The position numbers were made by a program, and so were the translations under genes. A stretch of 64,000 nt of DNA from Citrus sinensis (lineage: Eukaryota > Streptophyta > Magnoliopsida > Sapindales > Rutaceae): contig NC_068556.1 in NCBI RefSeq assembly GCF_022201045.2, forward strand, positions 24,347,501 to 24,411,500, in the 5' to 3' direction. Shown piece by piece: positions 49,915 to 60,691 of this stretch. The notes below the pieces were generated by a model, which was not told where the DNA came from, ran no database searches, and saw only the letters and a list, made by a program, of their open reading frames with translations. The first letter of the stretch is position 1. The number at the start of each line of letters is the position of its first letter.

Positions 49915-49984
<70 letters not shown>
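49915..49984. repeat. Compound microsatellite (TA)9(TG)16(AG)10
   Basis: Three uninterrupted dinucleotide runs directly joined, between the GolS copies and about 410 bases upstream of the GolS2 start codon. Confidence 0.95.
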
Positions 49985-49987
<3 letters not shown>

Positions 49988-50291
49988 ATCATGCTGCAAA
50001 TTGATTTGATTTTGATTAAATTCATAAATACGCCCGCTTCTTAAATGAATGAACATGTATTTGACATATCCACGGCCCCCGATTTGGAAGTTATAAATAA
50101 ATAATTGATATTTTTAAACATTAATGTGATTATTGAAATATAAAGTATCAAAATTAAACCAATCTAAGTTTAAAAGGGAAACATAATCCTGAAACTTGCC
50201 TTTTCAATGGAGATGGATACAGAAAATAATGAAAGAAAATTAACTTCCCAAATTTCACTTTTAATTAGCACTTTCACAACCCCTCAGTTCT

Positions 50292-50298
50292 TATAAAT
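50292..50298 (+). promoter_or_regulatory. TATA box of GolS2
   Basis: TATAAAT, 92-98 bases before the GolS2 start codon. It overlaps an upstream in-frame ATG at 50297, which therefore is unlikely to be in the mRNA; this decides the start at 50390. Unlike GolS1, I saw no CACGTG or CCGAC box in the roughly 300 bases upstream. Confidence 0.65.
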
Positions 50299-50389
50299 GG
50301 AGGCACCCTATTCATCAAATCTAGCCTTATTCAAGATTAAAAAAATTAGTTTTTTCTTTGAAAACTTATTCTCTTTATCCATTTTTAAA

Positions 50390-51887
50390 ATGTCTTCTAA
50401 GAGGGCTTATGTGACATTTTTGGCTGGCAATGGTGATTATGTGAAGGGTGTTGTGGGCTTGGTCAAAGGTTTAAGGAAGGCCAAATCTGCATATCCTCTA
50501 GTCGTGGCTGTTTTGCCTGATGTACCGGCGGATCATCGGGAAATTCTTGTATCCCAAGGATGCATTGTTCGTGAGATTCAGCCGGTGTACCCACCGGAAA
50601 ACCAGACCCAATTCGCTATGGCATATTATGTCATCAACTATTCCAAGCTTCGCATTTGGGAGGTACAAATATGCAAACATTTTTTAAATGTTGGTTTATT
50701 ATCACCATTGTTAGATAGTTCTATGATCACATGAGACATTAGGGCAATGATATCTATACATTTTAAAGTGCGAATTTGGAACTAGATATCCATTATCTAG
50801 CTTTAAATTTGCGCCCGTTGCACGCAGATGCCTGCATTAGATAAAAGCTCATTTCCAAAAAATTCTAAGTCTTCATACTCATCATGATTATTTTTGATAT
50901 TTCTTCTTTAATGTTACACATGCATGCATGTTGATAATTAAAATTTTGACTATATATTTGTTTCTGTGTACGTAGTTTGTGGAGTATGCGAAGATGATAT
51001 ATTTAGACGGTGACATACAAGTGTTCGAGAATATTGATCATCTTTTCGAGTTGCCAAACGGCTACTTGTATGCTGCCATGGACTGTTTCTGTGAGAAGAC
51101 ATGGAGCAACTCACCGCAATACAAGATCGGATACTGCCAGCAGTGCCCTGAAAAAGTTAAGTGGCCTGCATCCATGGGGTCGCCGCCACCGAAGTACTTC
51201 AACGCCGGCATGTTTGTTTATGAGCCTAATCTTTTGACCTACTCTCATCTCTTGGAAACCCTAAAGGTCACTCCTCCTTCTTCTTTTGCCGAGCAGGTAA
51301 CAAAAGCCTCAAGGTCTTGTTCTAAATTCTAAAAACATTAGCACTTATAAAGAGTAGAGTATTCCCACAATTTTTGTAATTTTTAAAAATTTTTGCAGGA
51401 TTTTTTGAATAATTTCTTCAGGAATATTTACAAGCCCATTTCTCATACATACAATTTTGTTTTAGCAATGCTTTGGCGTCACCCTGAGCATGTTGAAACT
51501 GAAAAAGTGAAGGTTGTGCATTACTGTGCATCTGTAAGTTTCAAATAATATATCTTCCATATTCATTCATTAATTGGATATACAATTTCTTTGAATTTCT
51601 CTATACATTTACTTATTGATTAATTAACTGATCAGAGATTAATTTTCATTTATTGTAAATAAAATTAAAAGGGATCAAAGCCATGGAGATATACTGGGAA
51701 AGAAGAGAACATGGACAGAGAAGACATAAAGATGCTTGTGAAAAAATGGAAGGATATTTATGAGGATAAGTCATTGGATTACAAGAATTTGGCCATGGAT
51801 GATAACGCAAAGCTTAATCTGTTGATTGAGGTGCTTGATGATGATGACGCTATAACTAAGCCCAAGAAAGCCCCATCTGCAGCTTGA
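50390..51887 (+). CDS. GolS2: Galactinol synthase, tandem copy 2
   Basis: Complete four-exon gene, 314 aa: 50390-50662, 50976-51296, 51399-51533, 51672-51887. Exons 2 and 3 have exactly the lengths of copy 1 and all intron phases agree, showing a tandem gene duplication. Same reaction as copy 1 (UDP-galactose plus myo-inositol to galactinol). Seen: MSSKRAYVTFLAGNGDYV at the start, DGD at residues 102-104, FCEKTWSNSPQYKIGYCQQC, FNAGMFVYEP, HYCASGSKPWRYTGKEEN, and C-terminal APSAA. The region between residue 270 and APSAA differs from copy 1 and is acidic. Intron 3 ends AAATTAAAAG, an unusually purine-rich 3' splice site. The copy number in the name is only the order in this window. Confidence 0.96.
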
Positions 51888-52674
51888 ATAATTTTTAATT
51901 AAGAGTTTAATTGGGGCATTTATTTTTTTATTTTTGGCAAGCCCCAATCTTTTGAAGTATATCATTATGTTTTTAATTTCTAGTTGTGTGATTGATATTG
52001 TGGTAATTAATTGCCCTCTTTATGTGTTTTTGTGGTTTAGAGAGGCAATTTTCAATCTTTTGCTGCAGTATTTTGATATATCATTAAAGCTTATACTGTG
52101 GTTTTGTAAATTTTTATTCTTTTAATTATGTTTATTATAATCTTTATTCAACGTGATGAATAACTGCCATTGTTAGAGATTTTAGACATAAGTAATGAGT
52201 TGTTGGTTATTGCTATGAGTACATACATATTCGATTTTCTCATCAGAATTTGGCATGCATGGGTCGGTCCAATCATAGCAAAGTCAGACAGTCTAAACAT
52301 TGTTCAAAGAGTAATTTTCTATAACCAAACCAAATTAGTTCATGATTATGAAAAAAATTATTGATTTAACCAATATAATAATATTGACCTCAATCAAATT
52401 TGCTCCCATGAGTTCTAATATAGGAATCCAAAATATTGAGTCTAAATCTGACCCCAAATAAATATGAAAAGCAATATAATGAAAAGCGAAAGCTTTTTAT
52501 TTTATTTTATTTTTAACTAAAGAAAAGAGAAAGAAAACTTGTTTAAGACAATATTCATCGTATGACCATTTTTATATTGTTCCCTCAAGGACTGCTTGAC
52601 ATGTGACAATCAAAACTTTTTTTTTAAAATGAAAGTTTTTTAATAATGTGTCAACTTGCATAATGTGTCAGGAA
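51888..52674. other. GolS2 3' region and spacer
   Basis: AT-rich 3' untranslated DNA followed by spacer. Short open frames here have no domain or splice support. No further element recognised. Confidence 0.5.
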
Positions 52675-53173
52675 ATTTTAATTCCATCTAAGATCTTGTA
52701 AGTAAAAATATCAAACAAATAATAAATATAAAATATATAGAGAATAAAATAAATCAAAAACATAAGATTTTATTTGGAAAACTCTTATATTGAAGAAAAA
52801 TCATGGCCGCAAAAGATGATGAGAGAAAAATTTACTATATCAAAAATTATTACAATCACTCTAATATTTTCATCACACCTAAAACCCTAATAACACTCAA
52901 TCTCTCAATAGATTTGTCGTTTTTCTCGCACTAAAAACTTTCTATTTGCAGAGAACTGATTGTTGTGTTATACAAACAAGTGAACTTAACCTCCATGTAT
53001 ATAGTGATTATTCCTTATAGGAGAAGTATTTCTTTTCTTACACCGGTAGTATTTCTCTTTGAATAAGTCAAGTTCGAAGGTGGAAATTACTTGTTCCTTA
53101 AATGGAAATCCTACTAAAGAATAAAATATCTTAGGAAATCCGTATTGAAAAAAAAAAGACATATTTCCTAACA
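52675..53173 (-). repeat. LTR-like direct repeat, 3' copy
   Basis: Matches 53921-54415. Shared plus-strand landmarks are AAGATCTTGTAAGTAAAAAT, GATGATGAGAGAAAAAT, TCTCAATAGA, CTATTTGCAGA, ACTGATTGTTGT and TAGGAGAAGTATTT, in this order. Confidence 0.75.
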
Positions 53174-53920
53174 ATCTCCACCTTGACAATTTTTTCAATT
53201 AAGCAATAAAATATGATCTATCATGTATCTACACAATCATATCTTCTTTACTCCACCAAAAGTAAACTCATATAGGGCTTATGAGAATCATTGCACCATG
53301 GGTAAAATTTTGTCCTTTATCCAATAGCTATAATTCTCCACACTGAGAATCGTCATACTTTACCTTATCCAGAGCACATATATTCGACACATGTCGATCA
53401 TTTTTCTGAAAAACCCACTCTTATGTTTGGCATCCTTAAGAGTCTTTAGCCATTGAAATAAAAATTCCACTACACATCTTGCATAAATGCCAAACTGGCA
53501 AACCATGTATTGCGTGCAAATTTTGTGGACTAGATAGTAGTAATACATCCTCTTCCGTGGCATGTCAAAAAGGATAAACTAGTCTCTCATGGAAAAAAAG
53601 AGACACCATTAGCCGAATATCTCCATATACTGATTTAGAGCTATTTGTCAAACTTGCTTTATTCCGACAACCTTTTTTAAGGTGGCTTGATTCTCTACAT
53701 ACCTCTAGGGGTTTCCACCACTGGGAACAAGGTTCATATTGCCTTTGTTTTCCTTGTGTGACTAGATTGAATCAATATATCATTAACTTCAACTTGCCAC
53801 AAGTTAAAATTGATTTTTCCATCAAACGTTTTAACCTCAATCCTCACAGGTTTGAAAATTTGTTCGCAAATATACTTACTTTACATAACAACCTTTAGCT
53901 TTGATAACACTAATTAAAGA

Positions 53921-54415
53921 ATTTTAATTTCACCCAAGATCTTGTAAGTAAAAATATCAAACACATAGTAAACAGAAAATAGATGAAGAATAAAACTAAT
54001 TACACAACATAAGAATTTATGTGAAAAACCTTATGCTGGAGAAAAACCACGACCGCCAAGGATGATGAGAGAAAAATCTACTATATGAAAATTATTACAA
54101 TTACTTGAGTATTTTTCTCACACCCAAAACCCAATGATACCCAATGTCTCAATAGACCTACCGTTTCTCTCACACTAAAAACTATCTATTTGCAGATAAC
54201 TGATTGTTGTATTATATGAACAAATGAATCTAATCTCCCTGTATAATGATTATTTCTTGTAGGAGAAGTATTTTTTTTTCTTATAGTAATAGTATTCCTC
54301 CTTGAATAAGTCAATTCCCAAACGAAAAATTACTTATTTCTTAAATAAGAATTCTACTAAAGAAAAAAAATTCTAAAAAATCCTTATTAAAAAATAAGAC
54401 ATATTTTATAAGATA
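53921..54415 (-). repeat. LTR-like direct repeat, 5' copy
   Basis: Partner of 52675-53173, in the same orientation. Followed, on the minus strand, by the primer-binding-site-like sequence. Confidence 0.75.
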
Positions 54416-54591
54416 ATGGAAAATCAGTTGTCCACCTAAACTTTTTTAGATTGATATTATGTATAAAAAAATAAAAAAGAATAAAACAAAAGTGAAGGAG
54501 CTTGCAATTGTGTGCTTGTGTGTGTATATAGAAAGCAAATTAAATTGAAATAAGAAAATTAGAGATCGATCATCAGGCAGCTAAGTAGTTA

Positions 54592-55159
54592 ACGGAAGAA
54601 GCAAAATGAATGGTGAAGCATGTGGTGCTCGCCAAATTCAAAGAAGGAACAATAGGAGATGAAATTGAACAAGTGATCAAAGCTTTTGCAAATCTTGTCA
54701 ATCTCATTCCCACGAAGTCTTTTCAATGGTAATCATCATCTCTATCACTCTTAATTAATACAATAATACTCTTTTATTAGTATCCTAGTAATCAATTAAT
54801 TAATGCTACCAACCACTTAGCTTCATGTCTACTGGGTTATGTTTGAGACCAAAAGTTTAGCCAACCTAACCGGCAGGCGACCAATGGAATAGTTGATCTG
54901 CTTCTCAGTTGTTGCATGTCGATTTAAAGGAGCTCTTCTCAGAAAGCTAAAAGTGCTTGAGATTTTTATGCCGCGCAACAGGGGAAAGCATGTGAGCACT
55001 GAGAACTTCCATAAAAGGTTTCTCACACGTATATTTGAATCAACATTTGAGAGAAGAGAGGGCGTTACACGTTCTCATTCTGCACATTAGCTCTCAAACT
55101 CGATATTGCCCATTTTGGATAAATTTATTGTGTTTGATTACAACCCCATAAATAATTAA
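54592..55159 (+). pseudogene. HS1-like stress-response A/B-barrel protein, broken copy
   Basis: Exon 1 (to 54728) and exon 2 (from 54982) match the intact gene at 56532 in sequence and in the splice position inside the codon of SFQW. The ancestral start codon reads ACG (54592-54594) and the fifth codon after it is a stop TGA (54607-54609). The next codon has become ATG (54610), so translation could restart as MVKHVVLAKFKEG. In exon 2 a stop TAG (55088-55090) cuts the protein at ..RSHSAH, but the same frame continues with recognisable family sequence (ILDKFIVFDYNP) to TAA at 55157. There are also a one-codon insertion and a two-codon deletion, both in frame. Either a recent pseudogene or a gene making a truncated protein. 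Confidence 0.85.
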
Positions 55160-56460
55160 TGCTCCTTTCTGAAATTGAATCGTATAGAATTTCAATTGAT
55201 TAGCTACCAAAACATGTGCTTTTTTAAAAAAAATTTAATTGGATTAATAACTAAATTACAATATCTCGTACAAACTTTTGAAAAAATTAGATTAGTAGAG
55301 GTTCCAAAATCCTTAAATTAGATTAGTAATTATTTAGTGCTGACCTTACATTTTACCAAAGCTAAAAGATTTTAAAGAAAGACATACAAACTTAAATGAG
55401 TTATTACAAGATAAAAAAATCATGAACATTAATGAATTAATATTTTATCTTCCAGCCTTGTCTGTAGTAATCTTTGAATTATCAAAAGTCTTAAAATTTT
55501 AATTTACCTTTTCTTTTTATTTAGAAGATGATCACAAATGGGGACACAATAATGCACGTTTTTTTTTTTATATTTTCTTGTATTAAATGGGAGCAAACTG
55601 ATTTTTTTTTTTTTATACTTTTCGAGATAAAATAAAAACTATCATTTTAAAGATAAATTAAAGTTTACTCTTTTTATGTTCTACGAAGATAAAATATTAG
55701 ATAACATATAGAAAAAAGGAAAAAAAAGGTTAAAAAAGTTAACATCTATTCATTTTTTATATTCAATCAGTAATTCTGCTTCTTGGAAGTGGTATTCCAA
55801 TATTTACATAAATATGAAATAATTAATTAATTGGATGACTAATTTTCATGACTTGTAAGTACAGTAGTATTGTTGTTTCGTCCTCAAGGACCTCTACATA
55901 ATTAACATTCATTAATTAGAGGAGAATGTGTAAAATTGGCCTATGCCGTGCTTTCCCAATCCAAAATATTTAAACTCATTTATATTTCGCGTCGCACTAG
56001 CGGCATATGTAGAAGCAATTTTTAAAAGGTCGGCTCGACACCGTTCGTTAGCCTATCAATTATTATTATTATTATTATTATTATTATTTGTAATTGTACT
56101 GAGTTTTGGGCTTCTTTTTTCTCGATTTCTTTTTAAAATTCTTTATTAGAATTATTAAAACGTCCCTCAGAATTGTTTCAAGAAAACATAATTCTCCCCA
56201 ACTTAATTATTATAAAACTATTATCAAGTTATTGTTAAATTTTAATATGTGATAAATAATTATAAACATTATTAATCAATTATCCATTGCCTTCATGCGT
56301 AAAATCTGAGCATAATATGAGCCTGTGATGTGCCATGTCAACCCCGCTCATTTTTGCAATTTACACCTATAATTAGAGAGGAGATAAGTGTTATTTCACA
56401 AATATTCCTTCTATTTATTATTATACAAAACCATAGGGAGCGCAGTGTTATTATCCTAAA
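55160..56460. other. AT-rich intergenic DNA between HS1 copies
   Basis: About 1.3 kb with poly-A/T tracts and an (ATT)n run near 56062-56090. No gene or element recognised. Confidence 0.5.
56062..56090. repeat. (ATT)n microsatellite
   Basis: About nine TTA/ATT units in intergenic DNA. Confidence 0.8.
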
Positions 56461-56531
56461 ATTTATTTAAACACCGGTGCCAACTTGGTTCCATTCGCAG
56501 CGGATGAAAGCCGAAACATAAAGGCAGAGAT

Positions 56532-57520
56532 ATGGAAGAAGCTAAAGGAGTGGTGAAGCACGTACTTCTGGCCAAGTTCAAAGAAGGGACTGCTCAAGAT
56601 CAAATTGATCAGCTCATCAAAGACTATGCAAATCTTGTGAATCTCATTGAACCCATGAAGTCTTTCCAATGGTATTACTATTATCATAGTCACACTTGAA
56701 AACACTTTCATTCTTGAAAATGAATGCTACCTATGTCGTAAGTTTTTCATCTTTTTGCTACTAAGTGAATTCTCTAGTTGTTTGTTTGATGAAATGACAT
56801 TGAAGTTTTAATTTCTCATGAGACTCTGTTTTGTTTGGGCCTGCGGCTGTGATCTTTGCGAATTTCTAGCTGGTGGATTTAGCAAGGGACTTTTAACTCC
56901 TTTTGATAACAATTTATATGTACTTTTGATGATTAGATTTGGGATCTGTGCTGCAGGTCTCCCATTTGCATTACAAAAGTTCGAATCTGTCTAGGGTTCA
57001 TGTGCTAACTTGTACAATTGCGGTTGATTTGACAAGTTGTTTCCCAGATAATGCTCTTACCATACTTCTCGATGCACAAAATGTCTAGTGAATGTCGTTG
57101 ATTTTAAGGGGATGATTGCGGAGTTAATCCGCAGCTGCTGCGGATTGGAATTACTGGCTGTTAAGTATAAGTGGGTGTTTACCATGTGCTTTACTTGTTG
57201 TGCTTTCAGAATTAAGCACAATCACAACAGTTAGAAATATATAGGCCGAAACAAATAGTCAAGGGTGTATCCACTTGTGATCAAATTTTTTTTTTTTTGG
57301 TTTTTTAATTTATTTTATGTGCTGCAACAGGGGCAAGGATGTGAGCATTGAGAATCGTCATCAGGGTTTCACTCATATTTTTGAATCTACCTTTGAGAGC
57401 ACAGAGGGTGTTGCAGAGTATGTAGCTCATCCGGCACATGTTGAATACGCAAACTTGTTCCTGGCCAACTTGGAGAAAGTTCTCGTGATTGACTACAAAC
57501 CGACAACAGTACGTGTCTGA
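56532..57520 (+). CDS. HS1: Stress-response A/B-barrel domain protein, HS1-like
   Basis: Two exons, 56532-56671 and 57331-57520, encode 109 aa, the usual size of Arabidopsis HS1. A single dimeric alpha/beta-barrel domain fills the protein: MEEAKGVVKHVLLAKFKEGT at the N-terminus, YANLVNLIEPMKSFQW, GKDVSIENRHQGFTHIFEST, and AHPAHVEYANLF then LEKVLVIDYKPT at the C-terminus. The intron splits the Trp codon of SFQW. HS1 is a heat-stable protein with reported antimicrobial activity and stress induction; its biochemical reaction is not established. The diverged copy at 54592 lies about 1.4 kb upstream in the same orientation, so the pair arose by tandem duplication. Confidence 0.95.
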
Positions 57521-58448
57521 GTTGTACTAGTAGGGAAGTGATCAGTCTTCCATGTGGTTGTTATTTGAATATTGTGTCCGTTTTCTTGAACAATATTGGG
57601 TGACTTCATATGTATGTGAAATTGGTGGTGGTGAAACCCAAGAATTTATGTATTTGGATATAATGATATGACAGTAAGGGTAGTTTGAATACTCTCATAT
57701 TTATAGATTCTCCTTCTGGCTTGATTAATAATCGTGTTTCTGTATTTGTGTTATAAGATTAAATCATTGCATTTTAAGATTTGCACTTGTTACTTACAAT
57801 TTACAGATTTTTGCCAACATTAAAAAATTTATATATATCATTGGTGGACATTAAGATCTCCGACATTAAATTATTCTCTTTTTGCGGATTGTGAGGAGTC
57901 AAACTCACATCAGGCTCTTTGATCATACTATTCTAACTGGAATTCCTTCTTTTTCCATTTCTATATGTTTCTCCTTGATATTGAGGCCTTTGCATTGTGT
58001 TTGATGATCGTTAACTCTTTTTGATGAACAGCAACTTATTTATTCCTTTTTTCTCCCAGCTTTCTGGCTTGACAAATTTGAAACACAAAGGACTTGGTGC
58101 TCGTCTTGGTCTGTCTTTGTAACACCCTCTTATAGTTTTTGCTGCAAAGCCAACTACTAATTCTTATCGTTTGTAGAATTGCAGCAAAAGTTGCTGCAAG
58201 AAACCCAGAATCTGTGTAGGAGATCCATATTCTAAAATCTTCCATTTTTTAAGCCAATTTTTGTTCATTGTGCTGTATATCATATACATCTGTCACTTTG
58301 ATTCTGATGTTTATACAGCATGTACTTGAAGAAGATGTAAATACCTAAGAATAACTTTGTGTTAACCTTTTGAGTCACTTTATTGATCCAAATAACAGGT
58401 TACAAGGAGCTTATTATGTAATCACTAATACAAAAATGCAGATTCATT
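57521..58448. other. HS1 3' region and spacer
   Basis: 3' UTR and spacer of about 930 bp. No gene model is supported; an open minus-strand frame at 58036-58245 lacks any recognisable domain. Confidence 0.45.
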
Positions 58449-58992
58449 CTATTGTGGCAGAAGGTTAGCAACAACCAAAATGATACTGCAGATAGATTGC
58501 AAACCCTGAGTTCCCTTTACAACTGCAGGATCAGCTGTAAGGCCCTTGAGTTCATCTTCACAATCACCAGCTCATTCAAGGCAGCTGATGTATGTGTACC
58601 TAAACCAACGGAATCACTGATTTTCAAGTCCTGTTCTGCATCATCAAAGTCACCGATGGCATCGTCATAATGTTGAGAGCAAGACATCTAGCTCTCCTTC
58701 AGACGATTAGTAGCTTTTGGGATCAATTATTTGACGAGATTAAGGGTGTTTGTTGTGTTGGAACGTGCTAAGTCGACAGTGATTTGGTGAGGCCTGGAAA
58801 ATCTGCAGAGCTAACTCCAGGAGTGGAGTTGAGTACTGATTGACAGAAAGAAGGATTCGTTGTGTTTCAACAAATATCAGTGATCTCACTTCCTGATACT
58901 TCCACACTTATTCTTGCAAACGTAGGTGTAATGAGCAGCACGAAGAGAATTAAACTTGAAAAAAGTTGCTTCTGATAGAAACTATTTTGTTC
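58449..58992 (-). pseudogene. Pectin methylesterase/invertase inhibitor (PMEI) domain gene, broken
   Basis: On the minus strand the pieces of a secreted PMEI protein appear in order but in different frames: a hydrophobic signal peptide (LFSSLILFVLLITPTFA), TNPSFCQSVLNSTPGVSSAD, then after a frame change ITVDLARSNTTNTLNLVK, SQHYDDAIGDFDDAEQDLKI, HTSAALNELV, and after another frame change DCEDELKGL..QSICSIILVVANLLPQ and a stop at 58449. Conserved family cysteines are visible (C of SFCQSV, DCEDE), but there are at least two frameshifts and three in-frame stops. PMEI proteins inhibit cell-wall pectin methylesterases or invertases; this copy cannot. Confidence 0.82.
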
Positions 58993-59939
58993 TCTTGCTT
59001 CTTTCTGAATTCCTTGAAGTGCTTTTGCATAAAGCAAAACAAGACATTTACGCATAAAATCACTCAACTGAAAACGAAACTTAATTTATTTGTTGACAGA
59101 ATTGAAATTTATTTTTACACATTGCCAAACAAGTTAGAAATATATGTAATGTTATCTGTTCCTACCTCTTTTCGCATAAGAAATTAATATGTTTCTAAAA
59201 AAGAAAAGAATCGATTTTTCTTATTAGCATTTTATTCTTAAATTGTTGTTTTCGAATTTTTTTGATCTTCTACCATATAAAATCTAATCAATAATTCTCT
59301 GATTTCCATTAATATCCATTTTTCTTCTTTAGTAATTTCGCATCCATATGTTTCTTCTCCGATGTGGATATCTACATATTTTAAAATGAAGATTTGAAGT
59401 TGTATGGTGTCTTTGTATCTATTATAGAATGTTAAGTAAGAGCTATAAAACGGTGACTTAGAGCTAGAAAAAGGTCTTAGCCTCAACTTCACATTTAAAA
59501 AAAATATACTGACATAACTATTTTGCCAACAACTTACTTGAGACTTTCTGGGTTAAGGCTTCATTTGGTATTGCTGTGTGGCACTCATGTTCTAGAACCT
59601 ATTCAAAACTTTGTTTCAGTAATTTGACTGTTAAATTAAATTGTTTCAGCTTCCACTCTAAAGCAACTGTGGCTAGCCAGAACACCTAAATAACGAAACA
59701 ATGAATATGAATCCCACATCATTAAGCAATATGAAACACAGTAAGAATTTTCCTAATCAAAATGACAACAGTTCAAATCTATATTAATAATCAATTTATA
59801 CTGGAACTGCCCACCTTTTAATCTTCTACAAGCAAATGCTTAGCAATGACATTAGAAAGATTTATAAATTTCGCTTTCTTCCTTCTTGATCCGACCTGAT
59901 CCATTAGGATTAAACATCACTAGCTCTTTTAATTGATTC
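58993..59939. other. Spacer between the two PMEI relics
   Basis: AT-rich, without supported genes. The short minus-strand frame at 59238-59492 has no recognisable domain. Confidence 0.4.
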
Positions 59940-60235
59940 TGCTTTGAAGCTATCAGCTTTCTCCAAGGCACTAGGTGCTGAAACTTGTGCATGGTAATAA
60001 CTCAACTTTTAAATATTTCTCCTTAGCAAATTTAAGGTCACCGATGGCAGTTTCAAAGCTCTCAGAGAAAACAACGTACTGCTGCTTTAACTCGGGATCA
60101 GTTGCTTTATCAGCAAGTAACTCGATTGAGCTTAGAATGCTGGTGGCATTAGCCTTGGGCCTCGGCTAATCGTTTAGTCATCTGGGCAAGTTCTGATAAA
60201 TCATATACTGCCTTACCAGAATTTGGCTTCTAAAT
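59940..60235 (-). pseudogene. Second PMEI-like fragment, broken
   Basis: Minus-strand pieces in different frames read SGKAVYDLSELAQMTKRLAE, NATSILSSIELLADKATDPE, FSESFETAIGDLKFAKEKYL and YHAQVSAPSALEKADSFKAE, which match the order of PMEI helices. Several frameshifts separate them, and no signal peptide or start was found. Lies about 1 kb from the first relic in the same orientation. Confidence 0.7.
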
Positions 60236-60691
60236 TTGTTAACAAAATTCTTGATTTTGGCGTATGGTGATGGAGCAAATTCATTAGGGCTAGAATCTAA
60301 AATCTTATAACTCTTGGTTTGGCTCGGAGCGAATTGATCAGAGTTAGAATCTAGAATCTTATAACTTTTGAGTCACTTTTACAAAGTTTTTATTTTTAGG
60401 TTAATTCTAGTAGTCACTGATACTCAAGCCCAGGTCGGCCCAGTCTGGCCCATGTAAAAACTCAAATTCTCGTTTCAATACGACGACGATTCACGAGCTC
60501 GACCTGACGGCATTCTTTCTTCTTCGGTACGCATCTCTCTCTCTCTCTACTAGGGTTTTCACTCTCAGTACCAAATCACCTAATCCTTCAATCTTAAGGC
60601 CCCATTCACTCAACTTATCAGCAAATTCGCGGTTAAAATTTTTTTTTTTAATTTTATAATTTGTTAAAAATAAAAAACTTGTCCAAAACCA

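Larger units (their letters stand above)
52675..54415 (-). mobile_element. Copia-like LTR retrotransposon remnant without coding region
   Basis: Two direct repeats of about 495 bp (52675-53173 and 53921-54415) enclose about 750 bp. On the minus strand the element reads 5' LTR, then GTGTTATCAAAGC (53910-53898), similar to the initiator-Met tRNA primer site TGGTATCAGAGC, then the interior, then a polypurine tract AAGGTGGAGATTG (53184-53172) directly before a repeat beginning TGTTAGGAAATATGTC. No gag, protease, integrase or reverse transcriptase can be recognised in the interior. The repeats have diverged noticeably, suggesting age. It resembles a TRIM or internally deleted Copia element. Confidence 0.7.

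Noticed and set aside
50297..50392. In-frame upstream ATG giving a 31-residue longer GolS2
   Set aside because: This ATG overlaps the TATA box, and the added residues have no counterpart in GolS1 or the family.
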